From contig NZ_CP063813.1 in assembly GCF_015277815.1 (NCBI RefSeq), positions 1,488,001 through 1,552,000 of the forward strand: a DNA stretch of 64,000 nt, in the 5' to 3' direction. This stretch comes from Microbacterium atlanticum. GTDB lineage: Bacteria; Actinomycetota; Actinomycetes; Actinomycetales; Microbacteriaceae. Numbering within the stretch: position 1 is the first letter of the stretch; each line of letters opens with the position of its first letter. The notes beneath the pieces were generated by a model. That model saw only the letters and a list, made by a program, of their open reading frames with translations. It was not told the origin of the DNA and searched no databases. A program made the position numbers and the translations under genes. Positions 26,057 to 34,625 of this stretch are shown here, piece by piece.

Positions 26057-27052
26057 GTGCATGACGACCGCAGCGATCCGACCGTGGGCGAGCTGAGCGA
26101 GGGTGCCGTCCTCCGCCGGATCCTCGACCGCCTCGGCGCATCCGGGGCGATCGTCGGACCCGGCGACGACGCGGCGGTGCTCGCCGCCGCCGACGGTCGG
26201 GTGGTGGCGTCTGTCGACACCCTGGTCCACGGGCCGGACTTCCGCCTCGCCTGGACGAACGGATTCGACCTCGGCTTCAAGGCGGCGGCCGTCAACCTCG
26301 CCGACATCGCCGCCATGGGCGCCACCCCCACCGCACTCCTGGTGGCGCTCGCGATGCCCGACGCCACGCGGCTGTCGTTCGTGACCGACCTGGCCGACGG
26401 CCTGCGCGCCGCGTGCCGTGAGCTCGCGCCGGGCTGCCGCGTCGAGGGCGGCGACCTCACGGTGTCCGACACGCTCACCGTCGCCGTCACCGCGCTCGGC
26501 GCCCTCGCCGGCCGCGCGCCGGTGCGCCGTTCGGGCGCGCGGCCGGGCGATGTGGTGGCGGTGGCGGGCGGCCTCGGGCACGCCGCGCGGGGTCTTCGCC
26601 TTCTGTTCGAGCGGTTCACGGATGCCGCGGGGGCACCGGTCCCCGTCGACGAGACGGTCCTCACCGCGGGCGAGCGCGATGACCTCGCCGCGCAGCTGCG
26701 TCCTTCGCCCCCGATCGGCCTCGGCCCGGAGGCGGCGGACGGCGGCGCGACAGCGATGATGGACGTGTCGGACGGGCTCGTGCTGGACGCGTCACGCCTG
26801 GCGGCGGCATCCGGCGTCACCATCGCGCTCGAATCCCCGCTGCTCGGTCGGGAGGCCGCAGACGCGCTGGGGGGAGGGGAAGACCATGCCCTGCTGGCGA
26901 CGTTCCCGGCGGAGCGTCAGCTTCCGCAGGGTTTCCGTCGCATCGGGAGCGTCCTGCCGCACGGCCGGGTGGCGGTGCTGGTGGATGGTCGCCCGCACGA
27001 GGGTCGCGCAGGATGGGACCCGTACCGCGACTGGGACGCGGGAACCGGCTGA
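26057..27052 (+). CDS. thiL: Thiamine-monophosphate kinase
   Basis: The 331-aa AIRS/PurM-fold kinase converts thiamine monophosphate to the active pyrophosphate. Family marks are GPGDDAAVL near residue 35, the Mg/ATP segment VEGGDLTVSD, and DVSDGLVLDASRL in the C-terminal half. The GTG start follows a -10 element by 6 nt. It converges on rsmD with 2 bp between stop codons. Confidence 0.93.
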   Translation: MHDDRSDPTVGELSEGAVLRRILDRLGASGAIVGPGDDAAVLAAADGRVVASVDTLVHGPDFRLAWTNGFDLGFKAAAVNLADIAAMGATPTALLVALAMPDATRLSFVTDLADGLRAACRELAPGCRVEGGDLTVSDTLTVAVTALGALAGRAPVRRSGARPGDVVAVAGGLGHAARGLRLLFERFTDAAGAPVPVDETVLTAGERDDLAAQLRPSPPIGLGPEAADGGATAMMDVSDGLVLDASRLAAASGVTIALESPLLGREAADALGGGEDHALLATFPAERQLPQGFRRIGSVLPHGRVAVLVDGRPHEGRAGWDPYRDWDAGTG

Positions 27053-27061
27053 CGTCAGCCG
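27046..27061. terminator. Short dyad made of two convergent stop codons
   Basis: A 16-bp perfect palindrome centred between 27053 and 27054 contains both the thiL TGA and the rsmD stop. It is short and has no loop, so its strength as a terminator is uncertain. Confidence 0.4.
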
Positions 27062-27624
27062 CGCGACGCCGGGGCCGCCCACCACAGCGCGGTGTCGCCG
27101 TAGCGCTTGGAGCGCGCGGCGACCAGCCCCGCGGGGAGAGCGGGCTCCGGAGAGCGCGAGCCGCGTTCGATGATGACGTCGGCGTCCGCGGAGAGCAGCG
27201 GCGCCAGCAGACTCAGCGTCGCGGCCAGCGCGGCCTCGCCGAGGTCGTACGGCGGGTCGAGGAACACGAGGTCGAACGTGCGCTTCGCCGACGCGAGGTA
27301 CGCATCGGCCGACGCGCGGTGCACGCGGATCGCGGTATCCGGCCCGAGCGCCCTGGCCACCCGGCTGGCATTGCGCTGGGCGACCCCTGCCGCGCGCGCC
27401 GACTTCTCGACGAGATCCGCTGATGCCGCGCCCCGGCTGACCGCCTCGAGGCCCAGCGCTCCCGAGCCCGCGTAGAGGTCGAGCACGGCGGCGCCGGACA
27501 GCGCTCCGGTGGACTCGAGCGAGCCGAACAGCGACTCGCGCACGCGGTCGCTGGTGGGCCGGGTGCCGGCGTCGGGCACCTCCAGCGCGAGGGACCCCGC
27601 GCGGCCGGCGATGATGCGCGTCAC
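27055..27624 (-). CDS. rsmD: 16S rRNA (guanine(966)-N2)-methyltransferase
   Basis: The 189-aa SAM-dependent enzyme methylates G966 of 16S rRNA. The SAM-binding motif is VLDLYAGSGALGLEA, and the catalytic motif of N-methyltransferases is FLDPPYD. RsmD commonly neighbours coaD and recG, and both are nearby. The start is GTG at 27624, divergent from a lipoprotein gene. Confidence 0.94.
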   Translation of the reverse strand: MTRIIAGRAGSLALEVPDAGTRPTSDRVRESLFGSLESTGALSGAAVLDLYAGSGALGLEAVSRGAASADLVEKSARAAGVAQRNASRVARALGPDTAIRVHRASADAYLASAKRTFDLVFLDPPYDLGEAALAATLSLLAPLLSADADVIIERGSRSPEPALPAGLVAARSKRYGDTALWWAAPASRG

Positions 27625-27682
27625 CCCCTCACGATATCCGCCGGACCCGGGCGCCGCCGCCTATGATCCGAGTGGGGGAGAG

Positions 27683-28309
27683 ATGCGCGATCGATGGGGG
27701 AACGGCATGGACCGCAGCACACGCAGGCTTTCTCGGGCGGCGACAGCCGTCGTCGCGGCGGCGCTCGTCCTGACGGGCTGCGCGGGGGGCGGGGGCTCGC
27801 CGACGGCCTCGCCGACGGCGAGCGCGACCACGACGCCGTCGCCGTCGCCGTCGCCGACATCCACGCCGTCATCGTCACCGAGTGAATCCGCTGCGGTCAC
27901 GCTGCCCACGGACTGCACCGCTCTCGGCAGCCCCCAGACCTGGCAGGAGACGGTCGGCGACATGACGCTCCAGAGCGACGGCGAGGGTTTCGTCCGGCCG
28001 GCGCCCGACGGGGCGACGCTGGCGCTCGGCTGTGACTGGATCGTGGGCGATGCGACCGGCGTGCTGCTGCTGATCAGCACTGCGATGCCGGACGCGGTGT
28101 CGGCTGCGGTGGCGACGCTTCCGGAGCAGGGCTACACGTGTCAGGTGTCCGACGACTTCGGCGCGGACTTCTGCGTCCTCCCGGGCGAGGGGACCGACGC
28201 CGAGGAGATGATCGTGGCGAGGGAGGGCGTGTGGATCTACATGTCCACCGTTAACCGGGACGGTCGGGCGCTGCTCTCCGAGATCGTGCAGTCGGTCTTC
28301 GGATCCTGA
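27683..28309 (+). CDS. Hypothetical lipoprotein with Ser/Thr/Pro-rich linker
   Basis: The 208-aa protein has a lipoprotein signal (lipobox LTGC) and a roughly 45-residue Thr/Ser/Pro-rich linker. A soluble domain of about 130 residues with paired cysteines (CTALG, LGCDW, YTCQV, FCVLP) follows. I do not recognise the domain. The start chosen follows GGGGGAG by 3 nt and lies behind a TATGAT -10 (27662-27667); an ATG at 27707 is also possible. The protein is presumably anchored to the outer face of the membrane. Confidence 0.75.
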   Translation: MRDRWGNGMDRSTRRLSRAATAVVAAALVLTGCAGGGGSPTASPTASATTTPSPSPSPTSTPSSSPSESAAVTLPTDCTALGSPQTWQETVGDMTLQSDGEGFVRPAPDGATLALGCDWIVGDATGVLLLISTAMPDAVSAAVATLPEQGYTCQVSDDFGADFCVLPGEGTDAEEMIVAREGVWIYMSTVNRDGRALLSEIVQSVFGS

Positions 28310-28343
28310 CCGGTCGTCGCAACGGCACGTCCCGGGTCGAATC

Positions 28344-28349
28344 TAGACT
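28344..28349 (+). promoter_or_regulatory. -10 element of recG (leaderless-type)
   Basis: TAGACT ends 6 nt before the recG GTG, and no ribosome binding site is present. Confidence 0.5.
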
Positions 28350-28355
28350 TCTCGC

Positions 28356-30518
28356 GTGACCTCCTTCGCGCTGGACTCGCGTCTGGGCGGCGCCATCGGC
28401 GGGAAGACCGCGGCGGCCCTCGAGCGCGCGTTCGGCATGTCGACGGTGGGCGACCTGCTCGTGCACTATCCACGGCGTTACGCACGTCGCGGCGAGCTCA
28501 CGCAGATCTCGTCGCTCCCGGTGGGCGAGGCGGTGACGATCGTGGCCGAGGTCAAGCGGGTGAACGAGCGCCGCATGAAGAACCGCAACGGGACCCTCCT
28601 CGAGGTCCTCATCAGCGACGGCAACGGCGACCTCTCCCTCACGTTCTTCAATCAGGCCTGGCGGGTGAAGGACCTGCGGCCCGGTCGCCGCGGCATCTTC
28701 GCTGGCAAGGTCGGTGAGTACCGGGGCGCGAAGCAGCTCGCGCACCCCGACTACGAGCTGTTCGAGGACGAGGCGCAGGCGCGCCTCACCGCGGAGGCCA
28801 ACGCGAACCTGCCGATCCCCATCTATCCGGCCACCAGCACCGTCGCCAGCTGGCAGCTGCAGAAGATCGTCGAGCTCGTGCTGGACGGCCTCGGCGAGGT
28901 GCCCGACCCGCTTCCCGACGCGCTGCGTACGCGGCACGGACTGCTCGATGCGCGGACCGCGATCCAGTGCATCCACCGCCCGGAGTCGTTCGCGCAGATC
29001 GAGCCGGCGCGGGCCACGCTGCGCATGCAGGAGGCGTTCGTCCTGCAGGTCGCCCTGCTGCAGCAGCGCCAGTTCGTCCGCGCGCTGTCGGCGACGAAAC
29101 GGCCACCGGGCGAGCTGCTGGAACGCTTCGATGCGGCCTTGCCCTTCCCGCGCACGCCGGATCAGGTGAGCGTCGGCGACGACATCGCGCGCGACCTGCA
29201 GGGCGAGTGGCCGATGAACCGCCTCGTGCAGGGCGAGGTCGGCTCCGGCAAGACGCTCGTCGCCCTCCGTGCCATGCTCCAGGTCGCCCAGAGCGGCGGA
29301 CAGTCCGCGCTCATCGCTCCGACCGAGGTGCTGGCGGCACAGCACGTGCGCTCGATCGCGAAGATGCTCGGCCCACGGCTGGCTCCCGAGCTCATGCCGA
29401 CGCTGCTCACCGGGCAGCTCCCGGCCGCCGAGCGGCGCCGGGCGGCCCTGCGTGCGGCGTCCGGGCAGGCCCGCATCGTCGTCGGGACCCATGCCCTGCT
29501 GAGCGAGAGCACCACGTTCGCCGACCTCGGGCTGGTGGTGGTGGACGAGCAGCATCGCTTCGGCGTCGAGCAGCGCGAGTCGCTGCGGGCGAAGGGCTCA
29601 TCGCCGCACGCCCTGGTGCTCACGGCCACCCCGATCCCCCGCACCGTCGCCATGACCGTGTTCGGCGACCTCGACGTGTCGACGATCCGCACCATGCCCG
29701 CCGGTCGCGCCGGGATCGAGACCTACACCGCCCCGCTCGCGGAGCGTCCCGGGTGGTTCGGGCGGGTGTGGGAGCGCATCGCCGAGGAGGTGGCGCAGGG
29801 GCGCCAGGCGTTCGTGGTGTGCGCGGCGATCGACGCCGAGGCCCTCACCAAGGACGACACCGCGGACGAGCTGCCCGGCGACACCACAGGAGAGACGGGC
29901 CGCACGCGGTGGGGCGTCGTGCAAGTGGCGGACCTGCTGTCGAGGCATCCGTCTTTCGAAGCGATCCGCGTCGAGATCCTGCACGGCAGGATGCCCTCGG
30001 ACGACAAGGATGCCGTCATGCAGGCCTTCGCCCGGGGCGAGGTCGACGTGCTCGTCGCGACGACCGTCGTCGAGGTCGGCGTCGATGTGCCCAACGCCTC
30101 CACGATGGCGATCCTCGAGGCCGACCGGTTCGGCGTCTCTCAGCTCCACCAGCTGCGCGGCCGTGTCGGACGCGGGGGTGTCCCGGGGCTGTGCCTGCTC
30201 GTCACCGAGGCGCCGCTCGGCACGCCCGCCCGCGAGCGCGTCGAGGCCGTGGCCGCGACGCTCGACGGGTTCGCGCTGGCGGAGGTCGACCTCGAGCTGC
30301 GCGGCGAGGGTGACGTGCTGGGCGATGCGCAGTCCGGGGCGCGGTCGTCGCTGCGCCTGCTGCGCGTCGTGAAGGATGCCGACATCATCGCCGAAGCCCG
30401 CATCGCCGCCGAACGGGTCATCGCCGAGGATCCGGCGCTCCGCTCGCACGCAGGGCTGGCCGCGGCGCTCGAGCGTGATGTCGGTCGTGCCGAGCGTGCC
30501 GCGCTGGCGAAGAACTAG
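28356..30518 (+). CDS. recG: ATP-dependent DNA helicase RecG
   Basis: The 720-aa superfamily 2 helicase reverses stalled forks and branch-migrates Holliday junctions. The N-terminal wedge/OB domain (about 1-240) holds LPVGEAVTIVAEV. Helicase motifs follow: I GEVGSGKT, II DEQHRFG, III TATPIPRT, and VI QLRGRVGRGG. The length is typical. It lies directly upstream of coaD, and both appear to have their own leaderless-type promoters. Confidence 0.96.
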   Translation: MTSFALDSRLGGAIGGKTAAALERAFGMSTVGDLLVHYPRRYARRGELTQISSLPVGEAVTIVAEVKRVNERRMKNRNGTLLEVLISDGNGDLSLTFFNQAWRVKDLRPGRRGIFAGKVGEYRGAKQLAHPDYELFEDEAQARLTAEANANLPIPIYPATSTVASWQLQKIVELVLDGLGEVPDPLPDALRTRHGLLDARTAIQCIHRPESFAQIEPARATLRMQEAFVLQVALLQQRQFVRALSATKRPPGELLERFDAALPFPRTPDQVSVGDDIARDLQGEWPMNRLVQGEVGSGKTLVALRAMLQVAQSGGQSALIAPTEVLAAQHVRSIAKMLGPRLAPELMPTLLTGQLPAAERRRAALRAASGQARIVVGTHALLSESTTFADLGLVVVDEQHRFGVEQRESLRAKGSSPHALVLTATPIPRTVAMTVFGDLDVSTIRTMPAGRAGIETYTAPLAERPGWFGRVWERIAEEVAQGRQAFVVCAAIDAEALTKDDTADELPGDTTGETGRTRWGVVQVADLLSRHPSFEAIRVEILHGRMPSDDKDAVMQAFARGEVDVLVATTVVEVGVDVPNASTMAILEADRFGVSQLHQLRGRVGRGGVPGLCLLVTEAPLGTPARERVEAVAATLDGFALAEVDLELRGEGDVLGDAQSGARSSLRLLRVVKDADIIAEARIAAERVIAEDPALRSHAGLAAALERDVGRAERAALAKN

Positions 30519-30546
30519 CGCGTCAGCCGGTCGCTGTGCCGCCCAG

Positions 30547-30552
30547 TAGGCT
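30547..30552 (+). promoter_or_regulatory. -10 element of coaD (leaderless-type)
   Basis: TAGGCT ends 6 nt before the coaD ATG. Confidence 0.5.
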
Positions 30553-30558
30553 TTCGGC

Positions 30559-31056
30559 ATGAGCAGCCGGATCGCCGTCGTCCCCGGATCGTTCGACCCG
30601 CCGACGCTCGGGCATCTCGATGTCATCCGCCGTGCGGCCTCGCTGTACGACCAGCTGCACGTGCTGGTGGTGCACAACCCGGGCAAGGAGGCGATGCTCC
30701 CCATCGCCCAGCGTCAGGCCCTCCTCGAGCAGTCGATCGCTGAGGGCGGCATCGACGGCGATGTCATCGTGGCCTCGTGGAGCATGGGCCTGCTCGTGGA
30801 CTACGCCACGGACGTCGGCGCCGGTGTCCTGGTGAAGGGGATCCGGTCCCAGGTCGATGTGGCCTACGAGACGCCCATGGCCATCGTGAACCGGCACCTC
30901 GCTCAGATCGAGACGGTGTTCCTCCTGCCCGATCCCGCGCACGCCCTCGTCTCCAGTTCGCTCGTGCGCCAGGTCGCCTCACTCGGCGGCGACGTCTCGC
31001 CGTTCGTGCCCCGCGCTGTCGCGCAGTTCCTCGACACCGGCGCGCGCGGCATCTGA
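30559..31056 (+). CDS. coaD: Pantetheine-phosphate adenylyltransferase
   Basis: The 165-aa nucleotidyltransferase makes dephospho-CoA from 4'-phosphopantetheine and ATP. The T/HxGH motif is in [11 protein letters not shown], and the C-terminal ATP-binding motif is [15 protein letters not shown] with VPRAV. Length and motifs are canonical for the hexameric bacterial enzyme. Confidence 0.96.
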   Translation: MSSRIAVVPGSFDPPTLGHLDVIRRAASLYDQLHVLVVHNPGKEAMLPIAQRQALLEQSIAEGGIDGDVIVASWSMGLLVDYATDVGAGVLVKGIRSQVDVAYETPMAIVNRHLAQIETVFLLPDPAHALVSSSLVRQVASLGGDVSPFVPRAVAQFLDTGARGI

Positions 31057-31089
31057 CGGGCCGCGCGGCCGGCCCTGCACTCCCGCGGC

Positions 31090-31095
31090 TAGGCT
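31090..31095 (+). promoter_or_regulatory. -10 element of the YceD-family gene (leaderless-type)
   Basis: TAGGCT ends 6 nt before the GTG start. Confidence 0.5.
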
Positions 31096-31101
31096 GGGGA
31101 G

Positions 31102-31653
31102 GTGGCCAAGAAGCATGTGACGGGTCCTTTCGTCCTCCCTGTCCGCGACATCGCACACCGCCCCGGCGAGATGCGCGAGCATTCGTTCGAGGTGCCCGCG
31201 CCCGGCAGATGGGGCGAGGGTCTGGTGTCGGTCGCGCAGGGCGAGCCGGTCGCCGTGGATGTGCGGCTCGAGTCCGTGCACGAGGGCATCCTCGCCTCCG
31301 CCGACGTCGACACGCAGTACGCCGGAGTGTGCAGCCGGTGCCTGACCGACATCGTCGAGCCGCTCCAAGTCGAGTTTCAGGAGCTTTTCGCGTATCCTGG
31401 GGACGAAGAAGCTGACTTCGAGGTTCAAGACGACCACGTGGATCTTGAAACTCTGGTCAGGGAAGCGGTCGTCCTGTCGCTTCCGTTTCAGCCGGTGTGT
31501 CAGCCGGATTGCCCCGGCCTTGATCCGGTCACGGGCGAGCGGCTGGCCGAGAACACCGGGTCGCAGCAGAGCGAGCCTCTCGATCCACGATGGGCCGCGC
31601 TCCAGGACTTCACCATGACCAACGACGACGAATCACCGCGCTCCCGCGGCTGA
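31102..31653 (+). CDS. YceD family (DUF177) protein
   Basis: The 183-aa DUF177 protein carries the CSRCLTD motif and a second cysteine pair CQPDCPGLDP near the C-terminus, which together look like a zinc site. Members are nearly always next to rpmF, as here, and have been linked to 23S rRNA or ribosome maturation. The exact role in this organism is unknown. The gene heads a run with rpmF, rnc and mutM. Confidence 0.9.
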   Translation: MAKKHVTGPFVLPVRDIAHRPGEMREHSFEVPAPGRWGEGLVSVAQGEPVAVDVRLESVHEGILASADVDTQYAGVCSRCLTDIVEPLQVEFQELFAYPGDEEADFEVQDDHVDLETLVREAVVLSLPFQPVCQPDCPGLDPVTGERLAENTGSQQSEPLDPRWAALQDFTMTNDDESPRSRG

Positions 31654-31683
31654 TCGGCATCGAGACACAGAAGAGAGCAAGCC

Positions 31684-31893
31684 ATGGCAGGCAACCCCCC
31701 GAAGCGGAAGGTCTCCCGTTCGAACACGCGCTCGCGTCGCGCGCAGTGGAAGGCCGAAGCGCCCGCCCTCGTCAAGACGGTGGAGAACGGCAAGGTCGTC
31801 TACAGCCGCCCCCACCAGGCGAAGGTCGTCACCGACTCGCAGGGCACCGAGCTGTTCCTCGAGTACAAGGGCCGCAAGGTCGCCGACGTCTGA
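31684..31893 (+). CDS. rpmF: 50S ribosomal protein L32
   Basis: The 69-aa L32 has the family N-terminus [22 protein letters not shown]. The zinc-ribbon cysteines found in many L32 proteins are absent, so this is the cysteine-free (C-minus) form that needs no zinc. It sits between the YceD-family gene and rnc. Confidence 0.96.
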   Translation: MAGNPPKRKVSRSNTRSRRAQWKAEAPALVKTVENGKVVYSRPHQAKVVTDSQGTELFLEYKGRKVADV

Positions 31894-31909
31894 TCGTCGC
31901 GCCCCTGAC

Positions 31910-32611
31910 GTGACAGACGTCACTGCTGAGCGCACCGCGCTGGCAGACCTCACACAGAAGCTCGGAGTCGACATCGACCCCGAGCTTCTGTCGCTGGCGC
32001 TGACCCATCGCTCCTGGGCGTACGAGAACGGCCAGGTGCCGCACAACGAGCGCCTCGAGTTCCTCGGCGACTCCGTGCTCGGCCTCGCCGTGACCGTGCG
32101 GCTGTTCACCAAGCACCCGGAGCTGGAGGAGGGCGCCCTCGCGAAGCGGCGCGCGAGCGTCGTGTCGACCGTCGCGCTGGCCGAGATCGCACGGGGCATC
32201 GGTCTGGGCCGGCACCTGCTGCTGGGCCGCGGCGAGCTTCTCACCGGAGGGCGCGACAAGGACTCGATCCTCGCCGACACGATGGAGGCGGTCTTCGGCG
32301 CCGCCTACCTCTCCGCCGGCTCGGAGGCTGCGACCGGTCTCGTGCTGCGCCTGGTCGAGCCCCTGCTCGCCGACCCCGAGCGCTACGGTGCCGCGATGGA
32401 TCCGAAGACGGCGCTCCAGGAGCTGGCGGCCCGTGGCGGGATGCCGCCGCCGACGTACTCGGTGACCTCGACCGGCCCCGACCACGACCGCCGGTTCACG
32501 GCGAGCGTCGTCGTGGGAGAACTCACGACCCAGGGCGCGGGCACCAGCAAGAAGCACGCCGAGATGGCTGCGGCGCTCACCGCGTGGCGCGAGCTCAGCG
32601 GCCGTGCCTGA
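31910..32611 (+). CDS. rnc: Ribonuclease III
   Basis: The 233-aa double-strand-specific RNase processes rRNA precursors. The signature is NERLEFLGDSVLGL, with the catalytic Glu and Asp pair. A second acidic site is in DTMEAVFGAAYL, and a C-terminal dsRNA-binding domain ends in GTSKKHAEMAAALTAW. The GTG start lies 16 bp after rpmF with no clear ribosome binding site. Its end overlaps mutM by 8 bp. Confidence 0.95.
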   Translation: MTDVTAERTALADLTQKLGVDIDPELLSLALTHRSWAYENGQVPHNERLEFLGDSVLGLAVTVRLFTKHPELEEGALAKRRASVVSTVALAEIARGIGLGRHLLLGRGELLTGGRDKDSILADTMEAVFGAAYLSAGSEAATGLVLRLVEPLLADPERYGAAMDPKTALQELAARGGMPPPTYSVTSTGPDHDRRFTASVVVGELTTQGAGTSKKHAEMAAALTAWRELSGRA

Positions 32612-33524
32612 GCTGCCCGAGGTCGAGGTCGTCCGCGCCGGTCTCGCTCCCGCCGTCACGGGCGCCCTGGTGCTCGGGGTCACCGTGCTCGATGAGCGTG
32701 CCCTCACCCGTCACGCCGGTGGCGGTGCGGACTTCGAGGCGCGCCTGACCGGTCGGGTGATCTCGGGCGCGGCTCGGCGCGGCAAGTTCCTGTGGCTTCC
32801 GCTCGCGCCTGCCACCGGTGTGGCGGAGGAGGCCGTGGTGGGGCACCTCGGTATGAGCGGACAGATGCTGCTGCGCCCACCCGGAACCGCGATGGAACGG
32901 CACGAGCGCGTGCGCGTGGACCTCTCCCATCCGGTGCACGGCGAGCTCGCGATCGTGTTCGCCGATCAGCGCACCTTCGGGTCACTGGCGATCGACGAGC
33001 TCGTGGCCACCCGTGATGGGGCGCCGGGCGGGCACGGCTGGGAGGCGGCATCCGTTCCCACCCAGGTCGCGCACATCGCGCGTGATCCGCTGGATCCTGC
33101 GTTCCCGGATGCCGCATTCCGCCGAGTCCTCGCGCGCAAGGACTCCGCGATCAAGCGGGTGCTGCTCGACCAGACCGTCGTGAGCGGCATCGGCAACATC
33201 TATGCGGACGAGTCGCTGTGGGCGGCCCGCATCCACCCGGAGACGCCGGCACGGGATCTTTCCACGCGTGCCGTCAACCGGCTGCTGGCGGAGGTCCGGC
33301 AGGTGCTGGACAAGGCGCTGGCGGAGGGCGGGACGAGCTTCGACGCGCAATACGTCAATGTGAACGGTCAGGCCGGCTACTTCGCCCACTCGCTCAACGC
33401 GTACGGCCGCACCGGGGAGCCGTGTCCCCGATGCGGCCGTCCGATCGTGCGGGTCTCATTCACCAACCGGTCGAGCCACTTCTGCGCGCACTGCCAGAAG
33501 ACCCCTCGACGCCCGGCGAGCTGA
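32604..33524 (+). CDS. mutM: Formamidopyrimidine-DNA glycosylase
   Basis: The 306-aa Fpg/Nei-family enzyme removes 8-oxoguanine and nicks the DNA. The N-terminal PELPEVEVVR gives the catalytic Pro and Glu. RRGKFLWL holds a conserved Lys, and the C-terminal zinc finger is CPRCGRPI then FCAHCQ. The GTG start overlaps rnc. Its TGA abuts the stop of the convergent GNAT gene with no base between them. Confidence 0.95.
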   Translation: MPELPEVEVVRAGLAPAVTGALVLGVTVLDERALTRHAGGGADFEARLTGRVISGAARRGKFLWLPLAPATGVAEEAVVGHLGMSGQMLLRPPGTAMERHERVRVDLSHPVHGELAIVFADQRTFGSLAIDELVATRDGAPGGHGWEAASVPTQVAHIARDPLDPAFPDAAFRRVLARKDSAIKRVLLDQTVVSGIGNIYADESLWAARIHPETPARDLSTRAVNRLLAEVRQVLDKALAEGGTSFDAQYVNVNGQAGYFAHSLNAYGRTGEPCPRCGRPIVRVSFTNRSSHFCAHCQKTPRRPAS

Positions 33525-34625
33525 TCAGAGCGCGAGCACCTTCTTCCACGCGCCGGCGTACGACGCCGGAGCGAAGCCGATGGCCTCGTTGATGTCGAGC
33601 ATGTGGCGGTTCTCCTCGGCGTTGAACGTCGACACCCGTGGCGACTCGGGCACCAGCTCGCGCCAGCGCAGGAGGTTCGCGCACTTCACGATCGTGCCGA
33701 GCCGGTGGCCGCGATGCTCCTTGAGAACGAGCGTCCCGTACTGCTGCGTCGCGCCGGTGTGGTCCTCGGCGATGGCCAGCTCGTTGTAGGCGGCGATCCG
33801 CCCGCTCGGCACGTGCAGCACCGCGGCCACCGAGACGGTGAGCCCCTGCGCCCTGAGCCGAGCGTCGCGTCGCTCGACGCGGGCGGCATCCCAATGCTGC
33901 TCGTCGATCACCAGCCCGCCGGCAGGCGCATCGGTCGACATGCGCGAGAGGGCGTAGGCGAAGCCGTCGACGTACTCCGCGGGTGTCGGCGACGTCCACT
34001 CGAGCGGGCGGTAGTCGTCACCGGCGAAGGCCAGCGCGTCGGCGAGCATGCGTCTCACGGGCTCGAAGTCACCGCTCAGGTCGAAGACGCTGTTGCGCTC
34101 GACCTGTTCGAGGGTGAACCCGCTGTCGAGGGCGAACCGGGTCTGCGGGTCGTCCGCAGGGACCGACCCCCACCCGGTCGACGGCTCGAGCCGGGCGCCG
34201 CCCCGGTCGGGGCGGTGCAGCGTCCATGTCTGGATGACGGCCAGCCCCCGCTCGCGCGCCTCACGCTCGGCCTCCGCCAGCAGCAGCTCCTCGGCGCCCT
34301 TCCCGCGGTGGGGCGGGTCGACCATGAGGTCGAACTCGAGCGTGCTGGCATCGGGCTGGTTGGAGACCATCATCGTGACGACGCCCACCACCTCGGCGCC
34401 TCGCAGCGCGGCGAATCCGAGCTGGGTCCAATCCGACTGGTCCTGCCAGGAGCCGAGCATCTCCTCGGGCTCCTCGCGCAGGTAGTCGTGACCGGCGTCG
34501 TTCAGGCACACCGCGTTGCCGATGCGCACCATCTCGAGGAACAGCCGGGCGTCGGCCGATTCGGGCGACTCGGGCACGGGGATCGGCTGCACCGTCAGCA
34601 CAGCGGTGTCGGCGAGGTCAGTCAT
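33525..34625 (-). CDS. Double-GNAT N-acetyltransferase, paralog 2
   Basis: The 366-aa protein holds two GNAT folds. The N-terminal one has the acetyl-CoA loop HRGKGAEELL (about residue 108), and the C-terminal one has HRGHRLGTIVK (about residue 310) and ends NINEAIGFAP-like. It is clearly paralogous to the gene upstream: both share RNS(V/A)FDL, the SRMSTDAPAGG-type stretch, KEHRGH(R/K)LGT and the C-terminal block. The substrate is unknown. The start overlaps the upstream paralog's stop by 8 bp, so they are co-translated. The two-domain layout resembles mycothiol synthase, but the sequence does not. Confidence 0.85.
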   Translation of the reverse strand: MTDLADTAVLTVQPIPVPESPESADARLFLEMVRIGNAVCLNDAGHDYLREEPEEMLGSWQDQSDWTQLGFAALRGAEVVGVVTMMVSNQPDASTLEFDLMVDPPHRGKGAEELLLAEAEREARERGLAVIQTWTLHRPDRGGARLEPSTGWGSVPADDPQTRFALDSGFTLEQVERNSVFDLSGDFEPVRRMLADALAFAGDDYRPLEWTSPTPAEYVDGFAYALSRMSTDAPAGGLVIDEQHWDAARVERRDARLRAQGLTVSVAAVLHVPSGRIAAYNELAIAEDHTGATQQYGTLVLKEHRGHRLGTIVKCANLLRWRELVPESPRVSTFNAEENRHMLDINEAIGFAPASYAGAWKKVLAL